Source: an uncultured Agathobacter sp. (GTDB taxonomy: Bacteria; Bacillota; Clostridia; Lachnospirales; Lachnospiraceae). Taken from it: a stretch of 64,000 nucleotides of DNA. The DNA is taken from the NCBI GenBank assembly GCA_934307695.1, contig CAKRCS010000003.1:167443-231442 (forward strand), written 5' to 3'. A program made the position numbers and the translations under genes. Below the pieces are notes generated by a model. That model worked only from the letters and a program-made list of their open reading frames with translations. It searched no databases and was not told the DNA's origin. Below are positions 16,269 through 25,813 of the stretch, piece after piece (positions within the stretch are counted from its first letter, which is position 1; each line of letters starts with the position of its first letter).

Positions 16269-16973
16269 ATGGTAGCAAAGCAGAAAATACTTATCGTAGA
16301 TGATGACAACAATATCGCAGAACTGATCTCTCTCTACCTGACCAAGGAATGTTACGATACCCGTATCGTCAACGATGGTGAGGAAGCGCTGATCGCGTTT
16401 GAACAATACAATCCCAATCTTATCCTTTTAGACCTAATGCTTCCGGGAATCGATGGCTATCAGGTCTGCCGGGAGGTTCGCGCCAAGGCGAACGTTCCGA
16501 TCATTATGCTCTCCGCCAAGGGTGAGATCTTTGATAAGGTGCTCGGACTTGAACTGGGTGCTGATGATTACATACTCAAGCCTTTTGATTCCAAGGAGCT
16601 TGTTGCCCGCGTGAAGGCGGTGCTCCGCCGCTACCAGCCGATTGGCAGGCCTGAGCCATCCGTCGTGGAGATCAAGTGTGTCGAGTATCCGGGGCTTACC
16701 GTCAACCTTTCCAACTACTCCGTCATCTATCAGGGACATCCGGTGGATATGCCGCCAAAGGAGCTGGAGCTTCTGTATTTTCTAGCATCCTCACCGAATC
16801 AGGTATTTACGCGCGAACAGCTTTTGGATAATATCTGGGGCTATGAATACATTGGAGATACGCGAACCGTCGATGTCCATGTAAAACGTCTCCGTGAGAA
16901 GATTGGCGGAACAGATTCATGGCAGCTTTCAACCGTGTGGGGCATCGGTTATAAATTCGAGGTCAAGGAATAG
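16269..16973 (+). CDS. OmpR/PhoB-family response regulator
   Basis: 234 residues. The receiver domain (1-120) has the acidic pair D11-D12, the phosphoacceptor D55 (LLDLMLPG), the Ser of MLSAKG and K of LKPF. A winged-helix DNA-binding domain (about 135-232) ends with the typical DTRTVDVHVKRLREK and WGIGYKF. The ATG follows GGAGGAG. It precedes its histidine kinase by 3 bases. The target genes are not visible. Confidence 0.93.
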   Translation: MVAKQKILIVDDDNNIAELISLYLTKECYDTRIVNDGEEALIAFEQYNPNLILLDLMLPGIDGYQVCREVRAKANVPIIMLSAKGEIFDKVLGLELGADDYILKPFDSKELVARVKAVLRRYQPIGRPEPSVVEIKCVEYPGLTVNLSNYSVIYQGHPVDMPPKELELLYFLASSPNQVFTREQLLDNIWGYEYIGDTRTVDVHVKRLREKIGGTDSWQLSTVWGIGYKFEVKE

Positions 16974-16976
16974 CGC

Positions 16977-18425
16977 ATGAAACGAAGGCTCTACCTTAAG
17001 CTGCTTCTCAGCTACATCCTGTTTTTTGCCTTTTCCCTTTTGATCGTCAACACGTTTACCCACAAACAGACAGTCCGCTATCTGGAAAAGACAGAGGCAG
17101 CACGGCTCTACCGTGAAGCAAACATGATATCCGTCAATTATGCGACCAACTATTACCGGAATGCCAATTCACTGTCAAGCATACAGACCGAGCTGGAGAC
17201 GCTTTCCTCCTATTTATCGGCAGATATCTGGATGGTAAGCTCCGGAGGCATCCTGCTTCTTGATTCCTCCGATTCTACCGTTGCCCAGAATGTTGTAAGC
17301 GGTGACATTACGCTCCCGCTGCAATTCATCGAGGGCTTTGACATCGGTGATTTTGGCAACAAATACTACAAAATCGGAACATTTTATGACAGCTACCCGG
17401 AGAATATGCTGACCGTATTTGCTCCCATAACCATCGGATTTGAGCAGCGCGGTTATATCCTGATCCATGAAAAAGTGTCGCAGATCACTGACAATTCCAA
17501 TGGATTTATCAACCTGACGTTCTCCACCATTGGGCTTGTTTTTCTAAGTTCCTTTCTCATCCTGCTTATCTTCACATTTGTGATCTATATGCCAATCAGC
17601 AAGATTACAAAGACCGCAGATCATTACGCAAAAGGTGAATTTAACGAGGTGATACAGGTACATTCCAATGATGAGATCGGTCATCTGGCGGACACGCTTA
17701 ACTTCATGGCAAAAGAGCTTGGTGCACATGAGGAGGATCAGCGTAAGTTCGTTTCCAACGTTTCACACGATTTCCGCTCACCGCTCACTTCCATCAAAGG
17801 CTATGTAGAGGCGATGATCGACGGAACAATCCCGGTCGAAATGCAGGACAAATACTTAAATATCATCCTGTCCGAGACCGAGCGCTTAAACAAGCTGACA
17901 CAGAGCCTTCTGGATCTCAACCGGTTCGGTCAGCATGGCATGATGCTTGACATGGCAGATTTCGACATCAACAATCTGATCCGTTCCACCCTGCTTGCAT
18001 TCGAGGGACGATGCAATGAAAAGGGAATCGTCTTTGATCTGGTGCTGACCGGGGATGAGCTTTTAGTCCGCGCCGATATGAGCAAGATTCAGCAGGTGCT
18101 TCACAACCTGATCGACAATGCGGTCAAGTTCTCACATCACAACTCGTCAATCACGATTGAGACGCGCATCAAGAATGAAAAAGTCCTCGTTTCAATCAAG
18201 GATTCCGGAATTGGTATTCCGGCAGATAGTGTCAAAAAGATATGGGATCGTTTTTATAAGACAGATCTCTCCAGAGGTAAAGATAAGAAGGGTACAGGTC
18301 TTGGGCTCTCCATCGTAAAGGAGATCATCCAGGCACATCAGGAAAATATCAATGTGATCAGTACCGAGGGGGTCGGAACGGAGTTCATCTTCACGCTTCC
18401 GCTCTCCCCAAAGGATAGCAACTAA
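16977..18425 (+). CDS. Membrane sensor histidine kinase
   Basis: 482 residues. Two membrane helices (about 7-24 and 182-205) bracket an extracytoplasmic sensor domain of about 155 residues. HAMP (about 205-255), HisKA with H264 in VSHDFRSPL, and HATPase_c with the N box HNLIDNAVKFS and G box GTGLGLSIV follow. It should phosphorylate the adjacent response regulator. The signal is unknown; the sensor part lacks a recognisable PAS or Cache motif. Terminator follows within a few bases of the stop. Confidence 0.93.
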   Translation: MKRRLYLKLLLSYILFFAFSLLIVNTFTHKQTVRYLEKTEAARLYREANMISVNYATNYYRNANSLSSIQTELETLSSYLSADIWMVSSGGILLLDSSDSTVAQNVVSGDITLPLQFIEGFDIGDFGNKYYKIGTFYDSYPENMLTVFAPITIGFEQRGYILIHEKVSQITDNSNGFINLTFSTIGLVFLSSFLILLIFTFVIYMPISKITKTADHYAKGEFNEVIQVHSNDEIGHLADTLNFMAKELGAHEEDQRKFVSNVSHDFRSPLTSIKGYVEAMIDGTIPVEMQDKYLNIILSETERLNKLTQSLLDLNRFGQHGMMLDMADFDINNLIRSTLLAFEGRCNEKGIVFDLVLTGDELLVRADMSKIQQVLHNLIDNAVKFSHHNSSITIETRIKNEKVLVSIKDSGIGIPADSVKKIWDRFYKTDLSRGKDKKGTGLGLSIVKEIIQAHQENINVISTEGVGTEFIFTLPLSPKDSN

Positions 18426-18428
18426 AAA

Positions 18429-18478
18429 ACATCCGCCTGCCGGAAATACTGTAAGGTACCGGTCGGGCGGATGTTTTT
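18429..18478. terminator. Bidirectional terminator between kinase and chemoreceptor
   Basis: Hairpin with arms ACATCCGCC-TGCCGG and CCGG-TCGGGCGGATGT, flanked by A6 on the left and T5 on the right. It can end both convergent transcripts. Confidence 0.8.
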
Positions 18479-18496
18479 ATAATACTATGATTTGTT

Positions 18497-20194
18497 CTAG
18501 AAGCGGAATTTTCCGGTCTGCTCCTTAAGCATTACGCTAAGGCTTCCTAATGCTGCCGTCTCTTCCTTGCATTTATCAATACTTCCGGTAAGGGAATTCA
18601 TGGTAGCACTTGTCTCCTGTGTAGAAGCGGCGTTCTCCTCCGCAATTGCAGACAGCTGCTCGATCACACTGCTCACATCAACATTCAGGCTGCTGATTCG
18701 TCCGGTCTGCTCAAAAATATTCTTAGAGGCATTTGATACATCGTTGATTTCATCCTGCAGGCTTGTAAACGACTTCTTGGTGTCATCCAGCTTATTGTGC
18801 TGGACGGTTGAAGCGTTATTCAGCTCACCCATCTTCTGAACGCTGTCTGTAGAGTTTGTCATAAGCTCTACTGCGATTGCATCAATCTCAGATGCCCTCT
18901 TTGCAGAATCCTCTGCAAGCTTGCGGATCTCCTCCGCGACAACCGCAAATCCTCGTCCGGAATCTCCGGCTCTGGCAGCCTCGATGCTCGCATTCAAAGA
19001 CAACAGGTTCGTCTGGCTTGCGATATCCTGGATCAACGCTACCGCTTCCTTGATCTTCTCTGACGAATGATTGGTCATGGTGGTCTGCTCCATGACAGCC
19101 TTGATGTTACCGGTCGTCTTGTCGTTGATCTCTGTCAGCTCGGCGAGCATTGCTGCAGACTGTGCCGCGAGCTCATTCATCTTCTTAATGGACTCTTCCA
19201 ATGCACTAACAGCATTATTGTTAGTCTCAATTGCCGTACCGATATTCATGACATGCTCGCCCGCAGAAGTCGTTTCCTGCGCCTGTGAAGTACTTCCAAG
19301 AGCAATCTCTTCCACGGCTGTATTTACATTCGTAATGCTCTCGATAATTCCACCGAATTCCTTCTCAAATGCCTGATTGCTGACTGCAAGCTGTTCGCCC
19401 TGATTCTGGATTACTGAAATAATCGTACCCAGCTGTTTATGTAAATTGCCGATTGCGCGGCTGATCAGACCGATCTCATCCTTACGGAGATTCAGCTTCG
19501 CCTGCTTTTCATTCTCTGTAAAATCAAGCCCTGCTACCTTATTGACAATCTGGGTAAGCTCTGTAAGCGGCTTAACCATTTTTCCAATGACGATCACTCC
19601 GATGATGAGCTCGATAATAAATACCGCAACCGCACTTCCGACCGCGTTTACTGCCATCTGATTGACCGGAGCAAACGCATCACTCTCATCCGCTGTGATA
19701 ACAAGAATAAAGCTGGATGCCGTGTCCACATAAAATGCGGCATATTTATTGGTTCCCTTAAATTCATATGTAACACATGCCGGCTCATCCTTGATACCAT
19801 TCTTTAAATCCTGCACGATACCTGTGACGACCGCATTCTCAACCGGCTTCCCGATCTTGTCCGCAGTCGGATGATACAGCATGGTTCCGCCTGCCGATAC
19901 CAGATACAGGTAGCTGGTATCCATTCCATGGATCTGCACCGCTGCGAACGTATCCTTTAATTCATCAACGCTTGCTGAAATATCCGATCCCTCCAGCTGG
20001 ATTGTCTTTTCCAGAAGTTGTCCGTATGCTTTTGCCTCTGACAGCATATAGCTCTGTGTCACAGAGCTTATGTTCTCCCTTGTCTTTGGAATTGAAAACA
20101 TAAGACTGCTGCCGGTAATACAGATCATTGCCACCGCCAAAAGTATCAGGATCTTCGTCCTCATAGAATTCTTGCGCTTTACCTTATCACTCAT
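18497..20194 (-). CDS. Methyl-accepting chemotaxis protein (Cache type)
   Basis: 565 residues from ATG 20194, which has AGGAGGG 5 bases upstream; the in-frame start at 20233 lacks one. Basic N-terminus, first membrane helix (about 14-34), extracytoplasmic single-Cache-like sensor domain (about 40-180, with [16 protein letters not shown]), second helix (about 185-210), HAMP, and a signalling domain whose tip reads [23 protein letters not shown]. Ligand unknown, small-molecule sensing is typical of this sensor fold. The upstream region has a GCCGATAA -10 of flagellar sigma-28/sigma-D type, consistent with motility control. Confidence 0.92.
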   Translation of the reverse strand: MSDKVKRKNSMRTKILILLAVAMICITGSSLMFSIPKTRENISSVTQSYMLSEAKAYGQLLEKTIQLEGSDISASVDELKDTFAAVQIHGMDTSYLYLVSAGGTMLYHPTADKIGKPVENAVVTGIVQDLKNGIKDEPACVTYEFKGTNKYAAFYVDTASSFILVITADESDAFAPVNQMAVNAVGSAVAVFIIELIIGVIVIGKMVKPLTELTQIVNKVAGLDFTENEKQAKLNLRKDEIGLISRAIGNLHKQLGTIISVIQNQGEQLAVSNQAFEKEFGGIIESITNVNTAVEEIALGSTSQAQETTSAGEHVMNIGTAIETNNNAVSALEESIKKMNELAAQSAAMLAELTEINDKTTGNIKAVMEQTTMTNHSSEKIKEAVALIQDIASQTNLLSLNASIEAARAGDSGRGFAVVAEEIRKLAEDSAKRASEIDAIAVELMTNSTDSVQKMGELNNASTVQHNKLDDTKKSFTSLQDEINDVSNASKNIFEQTGRISSLNVDVSSVIEQLSAIAEENAASTQETSATMNSLTGSIDKCKEETAALGSLSVMLKEQTGKFRF

Positions 20195-20216
20195 GATATC
20201 CCTCCTAAAGCATTTT

Positions 20217-20252
20217 CTTATGCGTAGTGCCAAACGCTTATGCGCAGTGTCA
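20217..20252 (-). repeat. Tandem 16-base repeats in the chemoreceptor leader
   Basis: Two copies of CTTATGCG(T/C)AGTG(C/T)CA at 20217-20232 and 20237-20252 (plus-strand orientation), 20 bases apart and differing at two positions. They lie between promoter and ribosome binding site of the chemoreceptor gene. Confidence 0.55.
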
Positions 20253-20290
20253 TCTCAAAAAGCTTCGCTTTTTTCGCTTATTATATCACA

Positions 20291-20316
20291 TTATCGGCTG
20301 ATTTTCCATTTTTTGA
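20291..20316 (-). promoter_or_regulatory. Candidate sigma-28 (flagellar) promoter of chemoreceptor
   Basis: GCCGATAA (20298-20291 on the minus strand) is an exact sigma-D/FliA -10 element. TCAAA about 13-14 bases upstream can serve as -35. A TATAAT at 20285-20280 without a good -35 is the alternative. Confidence 0.5.
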
Positions 20317-20374
20317 AGCAGTTTTGTACACTTTTTGTATTATTTGTCATTACCGGTTTCATTTGCCCCAGCCA

Positions 20375-21646
20375 TTACCGCTCCGCTTCTTTCCACAGAT
20401 AGTCGTTCGGATCGTAAATAGCAGGTGAGGTCTTTGCATTTGCATACCTTTTGGCGCGCACTATGTCATCTTCTGTAAAAATTCCCTCCCACAGCGGAAG
20501 TATAAAAGTATAGCCATCCGAGGTTACAGCTCTAAAATACATGCTCACGGTATCTCCTTCCACAGCCGGGCATGTAAACTGCATCGTGTGCGTACCGCCC
20601 ATTCCGGAGACAGATATCTCCTGCTGCTCCTCCTTCATCTGCGCTTCGGAAGAGGCTTCCATACCGTCCTGTGCGGCATTTTCGTTTCCAGTCACTGCTT
20701 CTTCCGGTGTCTCCGTCTGTAAAGAGTCCTCTCCCTGCGTCTGTTCCTGCTGTCCATCCATTGCCTCTTCCGGAAGCTCATCCGTTGCAGCAGCCGGTAT
20801 CTGGGCTTCCTCTGCTGTCTCTTCCCCCGTCAGCTCCTGTGCTGTCTCCGCAGAACCGTTTTCCCCGGCTTCTTCCTCCGTATTATCTGCTGCGGTATCC
20901 GTTGATGATTCCTCTCCGGCAAGGCTCTCCGGCATTCCTCCGCTGTCCCGGAGCAGATCATAATCATATACCGTTGTTCCGTTTACCTCTGTGACAAGGG
21001 AAAATTCGGTAAATGAAAATACACCATGCCCGTCCAGCTCATAGCTTGCGTCACCGCTAAACTCCCATGTTCCGTTCTTATAGGAATCCTGCGTCTGCGC
21101 CAGCGCCCCGGAAAGTGTCGCGGCAAGCTGTGTCGGAAATCCGACATAGTTGTGAAGCACCTCCGTGTTCCGCTTCTCTCCGTTTGTAAAGAGAACCGTG
21201 ACATTGCCGTCATAATTATTCTTGAGGGAGAGCGTTGCACTTCCCTTGTAGGCAAGCCCCTGCAGCTCCAGATCATACGCCCTCGTACCAAAATAGATGG
21301 CGGTCTGTGTTGCCTCCGTATACTCCTTTGGCAGGATCGTGATGGCAACGTCATAGGTATCTGCCCTTAGGTCAATTCCGGTCACCTGGATCGTATAATC
21401 CTCGATCAGGCTGGATTCCTCCTCCAGCGTTGCCTCGATATTTGCCTCCATGTCATTGAGGTTGGACTGGATCATCGCGGTGGAGTCCTGCAGATAGGAC
21501 AACTGGGATGTGACCTCGTTCAGCTTTGACTGTACCTGTCCGGTCTTTCTTATGGATAAAACAAGAAGAGAGATTGCCGCACCGCACAGTACAAGCAATA
21601 GTCCTCTTACAATCCTTTTTGCTAGTTCATTCATACGATTTGACAA
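20375..21646 (-). CDS. Membrane-anchored coiled-coil protein, unknown
   Basis: 423 residues. One membrane helix near the N-terminus (about 14-32), a short coiled coil (about 35-80), a beta-rich domain (about 85-235 with YDVAITILPKEYTEATQ), a very acidic Glu/Ala/Thr/Gln-rich linker (about 240-340) and a second beta-rich domain at the C-terminus. The orientation would place most of it outside the cell. No family is recognised. It starts 37 bases after aspS without a terminator between, so it may be co-transcribed with aspS. Confidence 0.75.
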   Translation of the reverse strand: MSNRMNELAKRIVRGLLLVLCGAAISLLVLSIRKTGQVQSKLNEVTSQLSYLQDSTAMIQSNLNDMEANIEATLEEESSLIEDYTIQVTGIDLRADTYDVAITILPKEYTEATQTAIYFGTRAYDLELQGLAYKGSATLSLKNNYDGNVTVLFTNGEKRNTEVLHNYVGFPTQLAATLSGALAQTQDSYKNGTWEFSGDASYELDGHGVFSFTEFSLVTEVNGTTVYDYDLLRDSGGMPESLAGEESSTDTAADNTEEEAGENGSAETAQELTGEETAEEAQIPAAATDELPEEAMDGQQEQTQGEDSLQTETPEEAVTGNENAAQDGMEASSEAQMKEEQQEISVSGMGGTHTMQFTCPAVEGDTVSMYFRAVTSDGYTFILPLWEGIFTEDDIVRAKRYANAKTSPAIYDPNDYLWKEAER

Positions 21647-21683
21647 TCTCTCCTCTGAAATTCACAATATCAATCTATGATAT

Positions 21684-23444
21684 TTATTCCTCCGGCATAA
21701 CGATCGCAATGTGGACATCATCCAGCTGCTTCTTGTCTACGGTCGCCGGTGCTCCCATCATAACGTCCATTGCGTTCTTGTTCATCGGGAACGGAATGAT
21801 CTCACGGATGCTTTCCTCTCCGCAGATCAGCATGATCATACGGTCAACTCCCGGAGCGATTCCTGCATGTGGCGGTGCTCCGTAGCAGAATGCATTGTAC
21901 ATTGCCGGGAACTTTGCCTTAACATCATCCTCGCCAAGACCAACCAGCTCAAATGCCTTGATCATGATCTCCGGATCATGGTTGCGGACAGCACCGGAAG
22001 AAAGCTCTACACCGTTACATACGAGGTCATACTGGTATGCAAGGATGGAAAGCGGGTCCTGATTGCAAAGTGCATCCATGCCGCCCTGTGGCATAGAGAA
22101 TGGGTTGTGGCAGAACTCCAGCTCACCGGACTCCTCTCCGATCTCATACATCGGGAAATCAACGATCCAGCAGAACTCATAGGTATTCTGCTTCATATGC
22201 TTTTCGCTTGCCGCTCCGAGCAACTTGCGAAGCACTCCGGCGGTCTTTTGCGCTGCGAGCAGCTTGCCTGCGGTCAGTCCTACAAAATCGCCCGGCTTTA
22301 ATCCAAGGGCTTCGATAACAGCCTCCTTGCGCTCCTGAAGGAACTTTGAAATTCCTCCAACAAGCTCGCCGTTCTCATCCAGCTTGAACCAGTATGCCTT
22401 GTTTGCGGTTGCGACCTCAACGTCTGCACAGATCTTGTCGATCACCTTTCTGGTTGCGGTAAATCCATCAACAACGATTGCTTTTACGACATTGCCCTCA
22501 AACGGTCCGAAGCCACAGTCAGCCATAACGTCGGTTGCATCGGTAAGCACAAGATCAATTCGAAGATCCGGCTTGTCGCTTCCGTACTTGTCCATTGCCT
22601 CAAGATATGGGATGCGGACAAACGGAGCCTTGGATGCGTTGGTGTATACACCATACGTTTCAAATACAGGTGGAAGTACCTCCTCAATAACGGAGAATAC
22701 ATCCTCCTGGGAAGCAAATGCCATCTCCATATCAAGCTGGTAGAACTCTCCCGGTGAACGGTCTGCTCTTGCATCCTCATCACGGAAGCACGGAGCGATC
22801 TGGAAGTAACGGTCAAAGCCGGAAGCCATCAAAATCTGCTTAAACTGCTGCGGTGCCTGTGGAAGTGCGTAGAACTTGCCCGGATGATTTCTTGCCGGTA
22901 CAAGGTAATCTCTTGCGCCCTCCGGTGAGGAACAGGTCAGGATCGGGGTGGTGATCTCCATAAATCCAAGATCTGTCATCTTGCTTCTAAGCTCTGCAAC
23001 AATCTTGCTTCTGAGCACGATCTTGCTCTTTACCGCCGGATTTCTAAGATCCAGGTAACGGTATTTCAGACGGGTATTCTCGTCAGCGTCCTTGGACTGG
23101 TTGATTTCAAACGGAAGTGCGTTGTAGCTGCACTTGCTTAAGATCTCGATCTTCTCCGGTACGACCTCGATCTCGCCGGTCGGAAGATCTGCATTCTTGC
23201 TGGAACGCTCTCTTACGGTTCCGGTTACGGAGATCGTGCTCTCCTTGTTGATTCCGTCAATGATCGCCATCATGTCCTCTGTCTCGATAACGATCTGCGT
23301 AGTTCCGTAAAAATCCCTTAAGATCAGAAATCCGAGATTCTTACTTACTTTCCGAATATTCTCAAACCATCCGACAAGTGTAACCTGCTTTCCCGCATCG
23401 CTAAGGCGAAGCTCATTACAGTTATGTGTTCTCGACTGTGTCAT
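21684..23444 (-). CDS. aspS: Aspartyl-tRNA synthetase
   Basis: 586 residues from ATG 23444 (GAGGAG upstream); an in-frame start at 23492 is unlikely. Class II synthetase of the bacterial type: N-terminal OB anticodon-binding domain (about 1-105), catalytic core with FRDEDARADRSPGEFYQLD (motif 2), inserted GAD domain (about 300-420) and motif 3 near GIAPGVDRMIML. It charges tRNA-Asp, or both tRNA-Asp and tRNA-Asn in organisms that use transamidation. Follows hisS by 82 bases. Confidence 0.96.
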   Translation of the reverse strand: MTQSRTHNCNELRLSDAGKQVTLVGWFENIRKVSKNLGFLILRDFYGTTQIVIETEDMMAIIDGINKESTISVTGTVRERSSKNADLPTGEIEVVPEKIEILSKCSYNALPFEINQSKDADENTRLKYRYLDLRNPAVKSKIVLRSKIVAELRSKMTDLGFMEITTPILTCSSPEGARDYLVPARNHPGKFYALPQAPQQFKQILMASGFDRYFQIAPCFRDEDARADRSPGEFYQLDMEMAFASQEDVFSVIEEVLPPVFETYGVYTNASKAPFVRIPYLEAMDKYGSDKPDLRIDLVLTDATDVMADCGFGPFEGNVVKAIVVDGFTATRKVIDKICADVEVATANKAYWFKLDENGELVGGISKFLQERKEAVIEALGLKPGDFVGLTAGKLLAAQKTAGVLRKLLGAASEKHMKQNTYEFCWIVDFPMYEIGEESGELEFCHNPFSMPQGGMDALCNQDPLSILAYQYDLVCNGVELSSGAVRNHDPEIMIKAFELVGLGEDDVKAKFPAMYNAFCYGAPPHAGIAPGVDRMIMLICGEESIREIIPFPMNKNAMDVMMGAPATVDKKQLDDVHIAIVMPEE

Positions 23445-23526
23445 CTTGTTTTCTCCTCTTTTATCTTTTCTATTGCAAAAAGTCTGTCGCATGTGTAAAG
23501 AGTTGTCCCCTTACCGCATGTCTGAC

Positions 23527-24786
23527 TTAATTGTTGAAAAATTCAACGAACTCCTCATAGCCCTGTGCCTGAAGCTGTTCCTTCTGGAACTTCTTGTTCT
23601 TGTTCATGCGGACTACCAGTACGGTCTGTCCGTTCGCTCTGGCTTCGCCTGCCTGCTTCATGACATCCACAAGCTTGTCTGCCGGATACTTCTTCTCCAC
23701 AAGGTATGCGATCTTCTTTGGCTTCTCCGGGATCTGGAACCCGCTCTCCATCAGAAGCAGTACGATACGCTCAAATCCGATGGAAAATCCACATGCCGGC
23801 ACATCGCTGCCGGTAAATTTGCCGACCATCTTGTCGTATCGTCCGCCGCCGCCGCAGGCTGCGCCCAGCTCCGGCATTGCGATCTCAAAAATAGTTCCGG
23901 TATAATAGCTCATTCCGCGCACAAGCGTCGGATCAAATACCAGCTCAAACTCCGCTGCCTTCGTTGCATTGACTGCTGCTGCGATCTCCTTTAAGCTGTC
24001 TGCAACCTCCGCTTCGAGATATTCGCCAAGCTTCTCTGTCAGGATGTCAACACCCTCGGCAACATCCTTCTTATCTGCCAGCAGTGCAAACAGATCCAGA
24101 TATTTCTGGATAGATTCCTGCGCAAAGCCGTTCTCCGCAAGCTCTGCCGCAACGCCGTCGGTTCCGATCTTGTCCATCTTGTCAAGTGTGATGAACACGC
24201 TGTCATAATCCGCCTCATCAAAACCGCTGTATGCAGCCATCGCCTTTAAAATACGGCGCTCATTGATGCGGATCTCAAAATTCTTAAATCCGAGACGGCC
24301 GATCGTTGTCGTGGTCGCAGTGATCAGTTCAATCTCTGCAAGGTTGCTCGGCTCGCCAAGGATGTCGATATCGCACTGGGTAAACTGACGGTAACGGCCT
24401 CTCTGTGGTCTGTCAGCTCTCCATACATTGCCGATCTGAAGTGCCTTAAACGGGCTTGGCAGATCGTTTGCATTGTTGGAATAAAAGCGGGTAAGCGGAA
24501 CGGTAAGGTCATAACGCATACCAAAATCAACCACATCCGCCTCTTCCTTTGCCTGCTCCAAATTGAGCTTCTCGCCTCTCTTTAACACCTTAAAGATCAG
24601 CTTCTCATTCTCTCCACCCTGCTTGTTGGAAAGATTTGCGATATTCTCCATGCAAGGTGTCTCGATCGGGGTAAACCCGAAGCTTCTATATGTCTCCTTG
24701 ATCACGCTTGTCACATAATCGCGGATTTCCATTTCTGCCGGTAAAATATCCTTCATGCCGTTTACCGGTTTTTTGCTTAATGCCAT
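23527..24786 (-). CDS. hisS: Histidyl-tRNA synthetase
   Basis: 419 residues from ATG 24786, which has AGGAGG 7 bases upstream; two in-frame ATGs just upstream lie too close to or before that site. Class II core with QIGNVWRADRPQRGRYRQF (motif 2), LVRGMSYYTGTIFE (His binding), GGGRYDKMVGKF and the C-terminal anticodon domain. Own promoter at 24810-24838. No T-box leader can fit in the 65-base gap upstream. Confidence 0.96.
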   Translation of the reverse strand: MALSKKPVNGMKDILPAEMEIRDYVTSVIKETYRSFGFTPIETPCMENIANLSNKQGGENEKLIFKVLKRGEKLNLEQAKEEADVVDFGMRYDLTVPLTRFYSNNANDLPSPFKALQIGNVWRADRPQRGRYRQFTQCDIDILGEPSNLAEIELITATTTTIGRLGFKNFEIRINERRILKAMAAYSGFDEADYDSVFITLDKMDKIGTDGVAAELAENGFAQESIQKYLDLFALLADKKDVAEGVDILTEKLGEYLEAEVADSLKEIAAAVNATKAAEFELVFDPTLVRGMSYYTGTIFEIAMPELGAACGGGGRYDKMVGKFTGSDVPACGFSIGFERIVLLLMESGFQIPEKPKKIAYLVEKKYPADKLVDVMKQAGEARANGQTVLVVRMNKNKKFQKEQLQAQGYEEFVEFFNN

Positions 24787-24809
24787 TGTCATTCCTCCTG
24801 TACTCATCC

Positions 24810-24838
24810 ATTGTATTTTCCGAGGTTTCAGTTGTCAA
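24810..24838 (-). promoter_or_regulatory. Promoter of hisS
   Basis: TTGACA (24838-24833), 17 bases, TACAAT (24815-24810) on the minus strand, about 24 bases before the start codon. Confidence 0.65.
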
Positions 24839-24851
24839 TCCTAAATATGGG

Positions 24852-25391
24852 TTAATCCATACACGTCTTGCACTTGCTGTATCCGTCTGCAAGCAGCTCG
24901 TCCAAGGACTTATCCGTTGTCTTTACATTGTCACTTGAAGCATCCGCATATCTGCACTCTGCCAGATGGATCTTCTTCGTGGACGTATTGATCACATAGG
25001 AGACCGCTGACGCATTATCCGCGCCTGTGGTGTTCTCGCTCGTCACAGTCTGTGCGCTCTGCCCGATGCCAAGCGTATCGGAGATCTTCGCCCAGTTCTT
25101 GCTGATGATAAATCCGACTGCGATTATCACGATCAGGATGGTAAGAATCGTAGAGAGCGTGTTCCTGCTCTTTGATTTCTTACGGCTCGTTTTCTTCTTA
25201 CCTACACTGTTTAAGGACTTGGTGTAGGAGATTCCGGTTCCCGGAAGCGATGCCCTTACCCGCGCGCCGGATCTTGTGTTAAAGGATGCGCCCACATGCT
25301 TGCCTCCAACCGATACGCCCGCGCTTTTCTTTCCGATATTCAGCTTAACTCCGTCTGCAACTTTTACACTTTTCCGAAAATTTAATCCCAT
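24852..25391 (-). CDS. DUF4236 membrane protein with Cys-rich C-terminal module
   Basis: 179 residues. Residues 1-60 are a DUF4236 domain (GLNFRKSVKVADGVKLNIGK..., GTGISYTKS). A membrane helix follows (about 82-103). The C-terminal part (about 130-179) reads SYVINTSTKKIHLAECRY...GYSKCKTCMD, a Cys/His pattern like the small Ada-type metal-binding modules seen at ends of surface nucleases. Function unknown. Starts 1 base after the preceding ribbon-helix-helix gene, so the two form a transcription unit. Confidence 0.8.
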   Translation of the reverse strand: MGLNFRKSVKVADGVKLNIGKKSAGVSVGGKHVGASFNTRSGARVRASLPGTGISYTKSLNSVGKKKTSRKKSKSRNTLSTILTILIVIIAVGFIISKNWAKISDTLGIGQSAQTVTSENTTGADNASAVSYVINTSTKKIHLAECRYADASSDNVKTTDKSLDELLADGYSKCKTCMD

Positions 25392-25392
25392 A

Positions 25393-25575
25393 TCATTCCC
25401 CTTTTCCCGCTGCTTTATCTATAATCCGCGATATGCCCTCCTGAATTACCTGCGTAATCGTCATATCTGCTTCCTTCGCATACTGCTTAAGTCTTGTGTA
25501 CTCCTCAGGCATCATTCTTACGCTTACCACTTTTTCTTTCTTTACATCAGCCTTTGGGCGTCCTGCTTTTGACAT
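25393..25575 (-). CDS. Small ribbon-helix-helix (CopG/Arc-type) regulator
   Basis: 60 residues. The core VVSVRMMPEEYTRLKQYA, then TITQVIQEGISRI, is a ribbon-helix-helix fold: one beta strand and two helices, dimeric DNA binding. The N-terminal GRPKADVKKEK tail is typical for such proteins on plasmids and chromosomal operons. A GGGGAGG site precedes the ATG. The consensus promoter at 25605-25633 carries an inverted repeat, fitting autoregulation of this gene and the following DUF4236 gene. Confidence 0.82.
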   Translation of the reverse strand: MSKAGRPKADVKKEKVVSVRMMPEEYTRLKQYAKEADMTITQVIQEGISRIIDKAAGKGE

Positions 25576-25604
25576 ACCCCTTCCTCCCCGCTAGACATAT
25601 CCTC

Positions 25605-25633
25605 ATTATATTTTTGTATGACAAAAATGTCAA
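25605..25633 (-). promoter_or_regulatory. Consensus promoter with inverted-repeat operator
   Basis: Minus strand TTGACA (25633-25628), 17 bases, TATAAT (25610-25605). The inverted repeat TGACA-4-TGTCA (25619-25632) overlaps the -35, a likely site for the ribbon-helix-helix protein it drives. Confidence 0.75.
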
Positions 25634-25711
25634 TCTTAATTTTTACATTTTACCCTGTATGACCAGTTTTCCAGTCCGAGCCTGGAAGAAGCATCCAGCT
25701 TTATGAGGAAA

Positions 25712-25748
25712 TAAAAAGGCTTCTATACTGGATACGTATAGAAGCCTT
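25712..25748 (-). terminator. Terminator of the GlcNAc PTS operon
   Basis: Hairpin with 13-base arms AAGGCTTCTATAC / GTATAGAAGCCTT, 7-base loop, then TTTTTATTT on the minus strand, downstream of nagE. Confidence 0.85.
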
Positions 25749-25813
25749 CTATTCATCTTAACTTAGTGACATTGGGGTTCTCCCCACATATGTCTTTTAA
25801 AATTAGTTATTTA

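Noticed and set aside
20322..20345. Extra TGTACAAAAA-type box near the chemoreceptor promoter
   Set aside because: Only partial copies (TTTTGTACAC and TTTTTGTAT) with a 12-base offset; the 21-base geometry of the true pairs is missing.
24787..24851. T-box leader upstream of hisS-aspS
   Set aside because: Only 65 bases separate DUF4236 and hisS and a promoter fills most of it; no space for a T-box fold.
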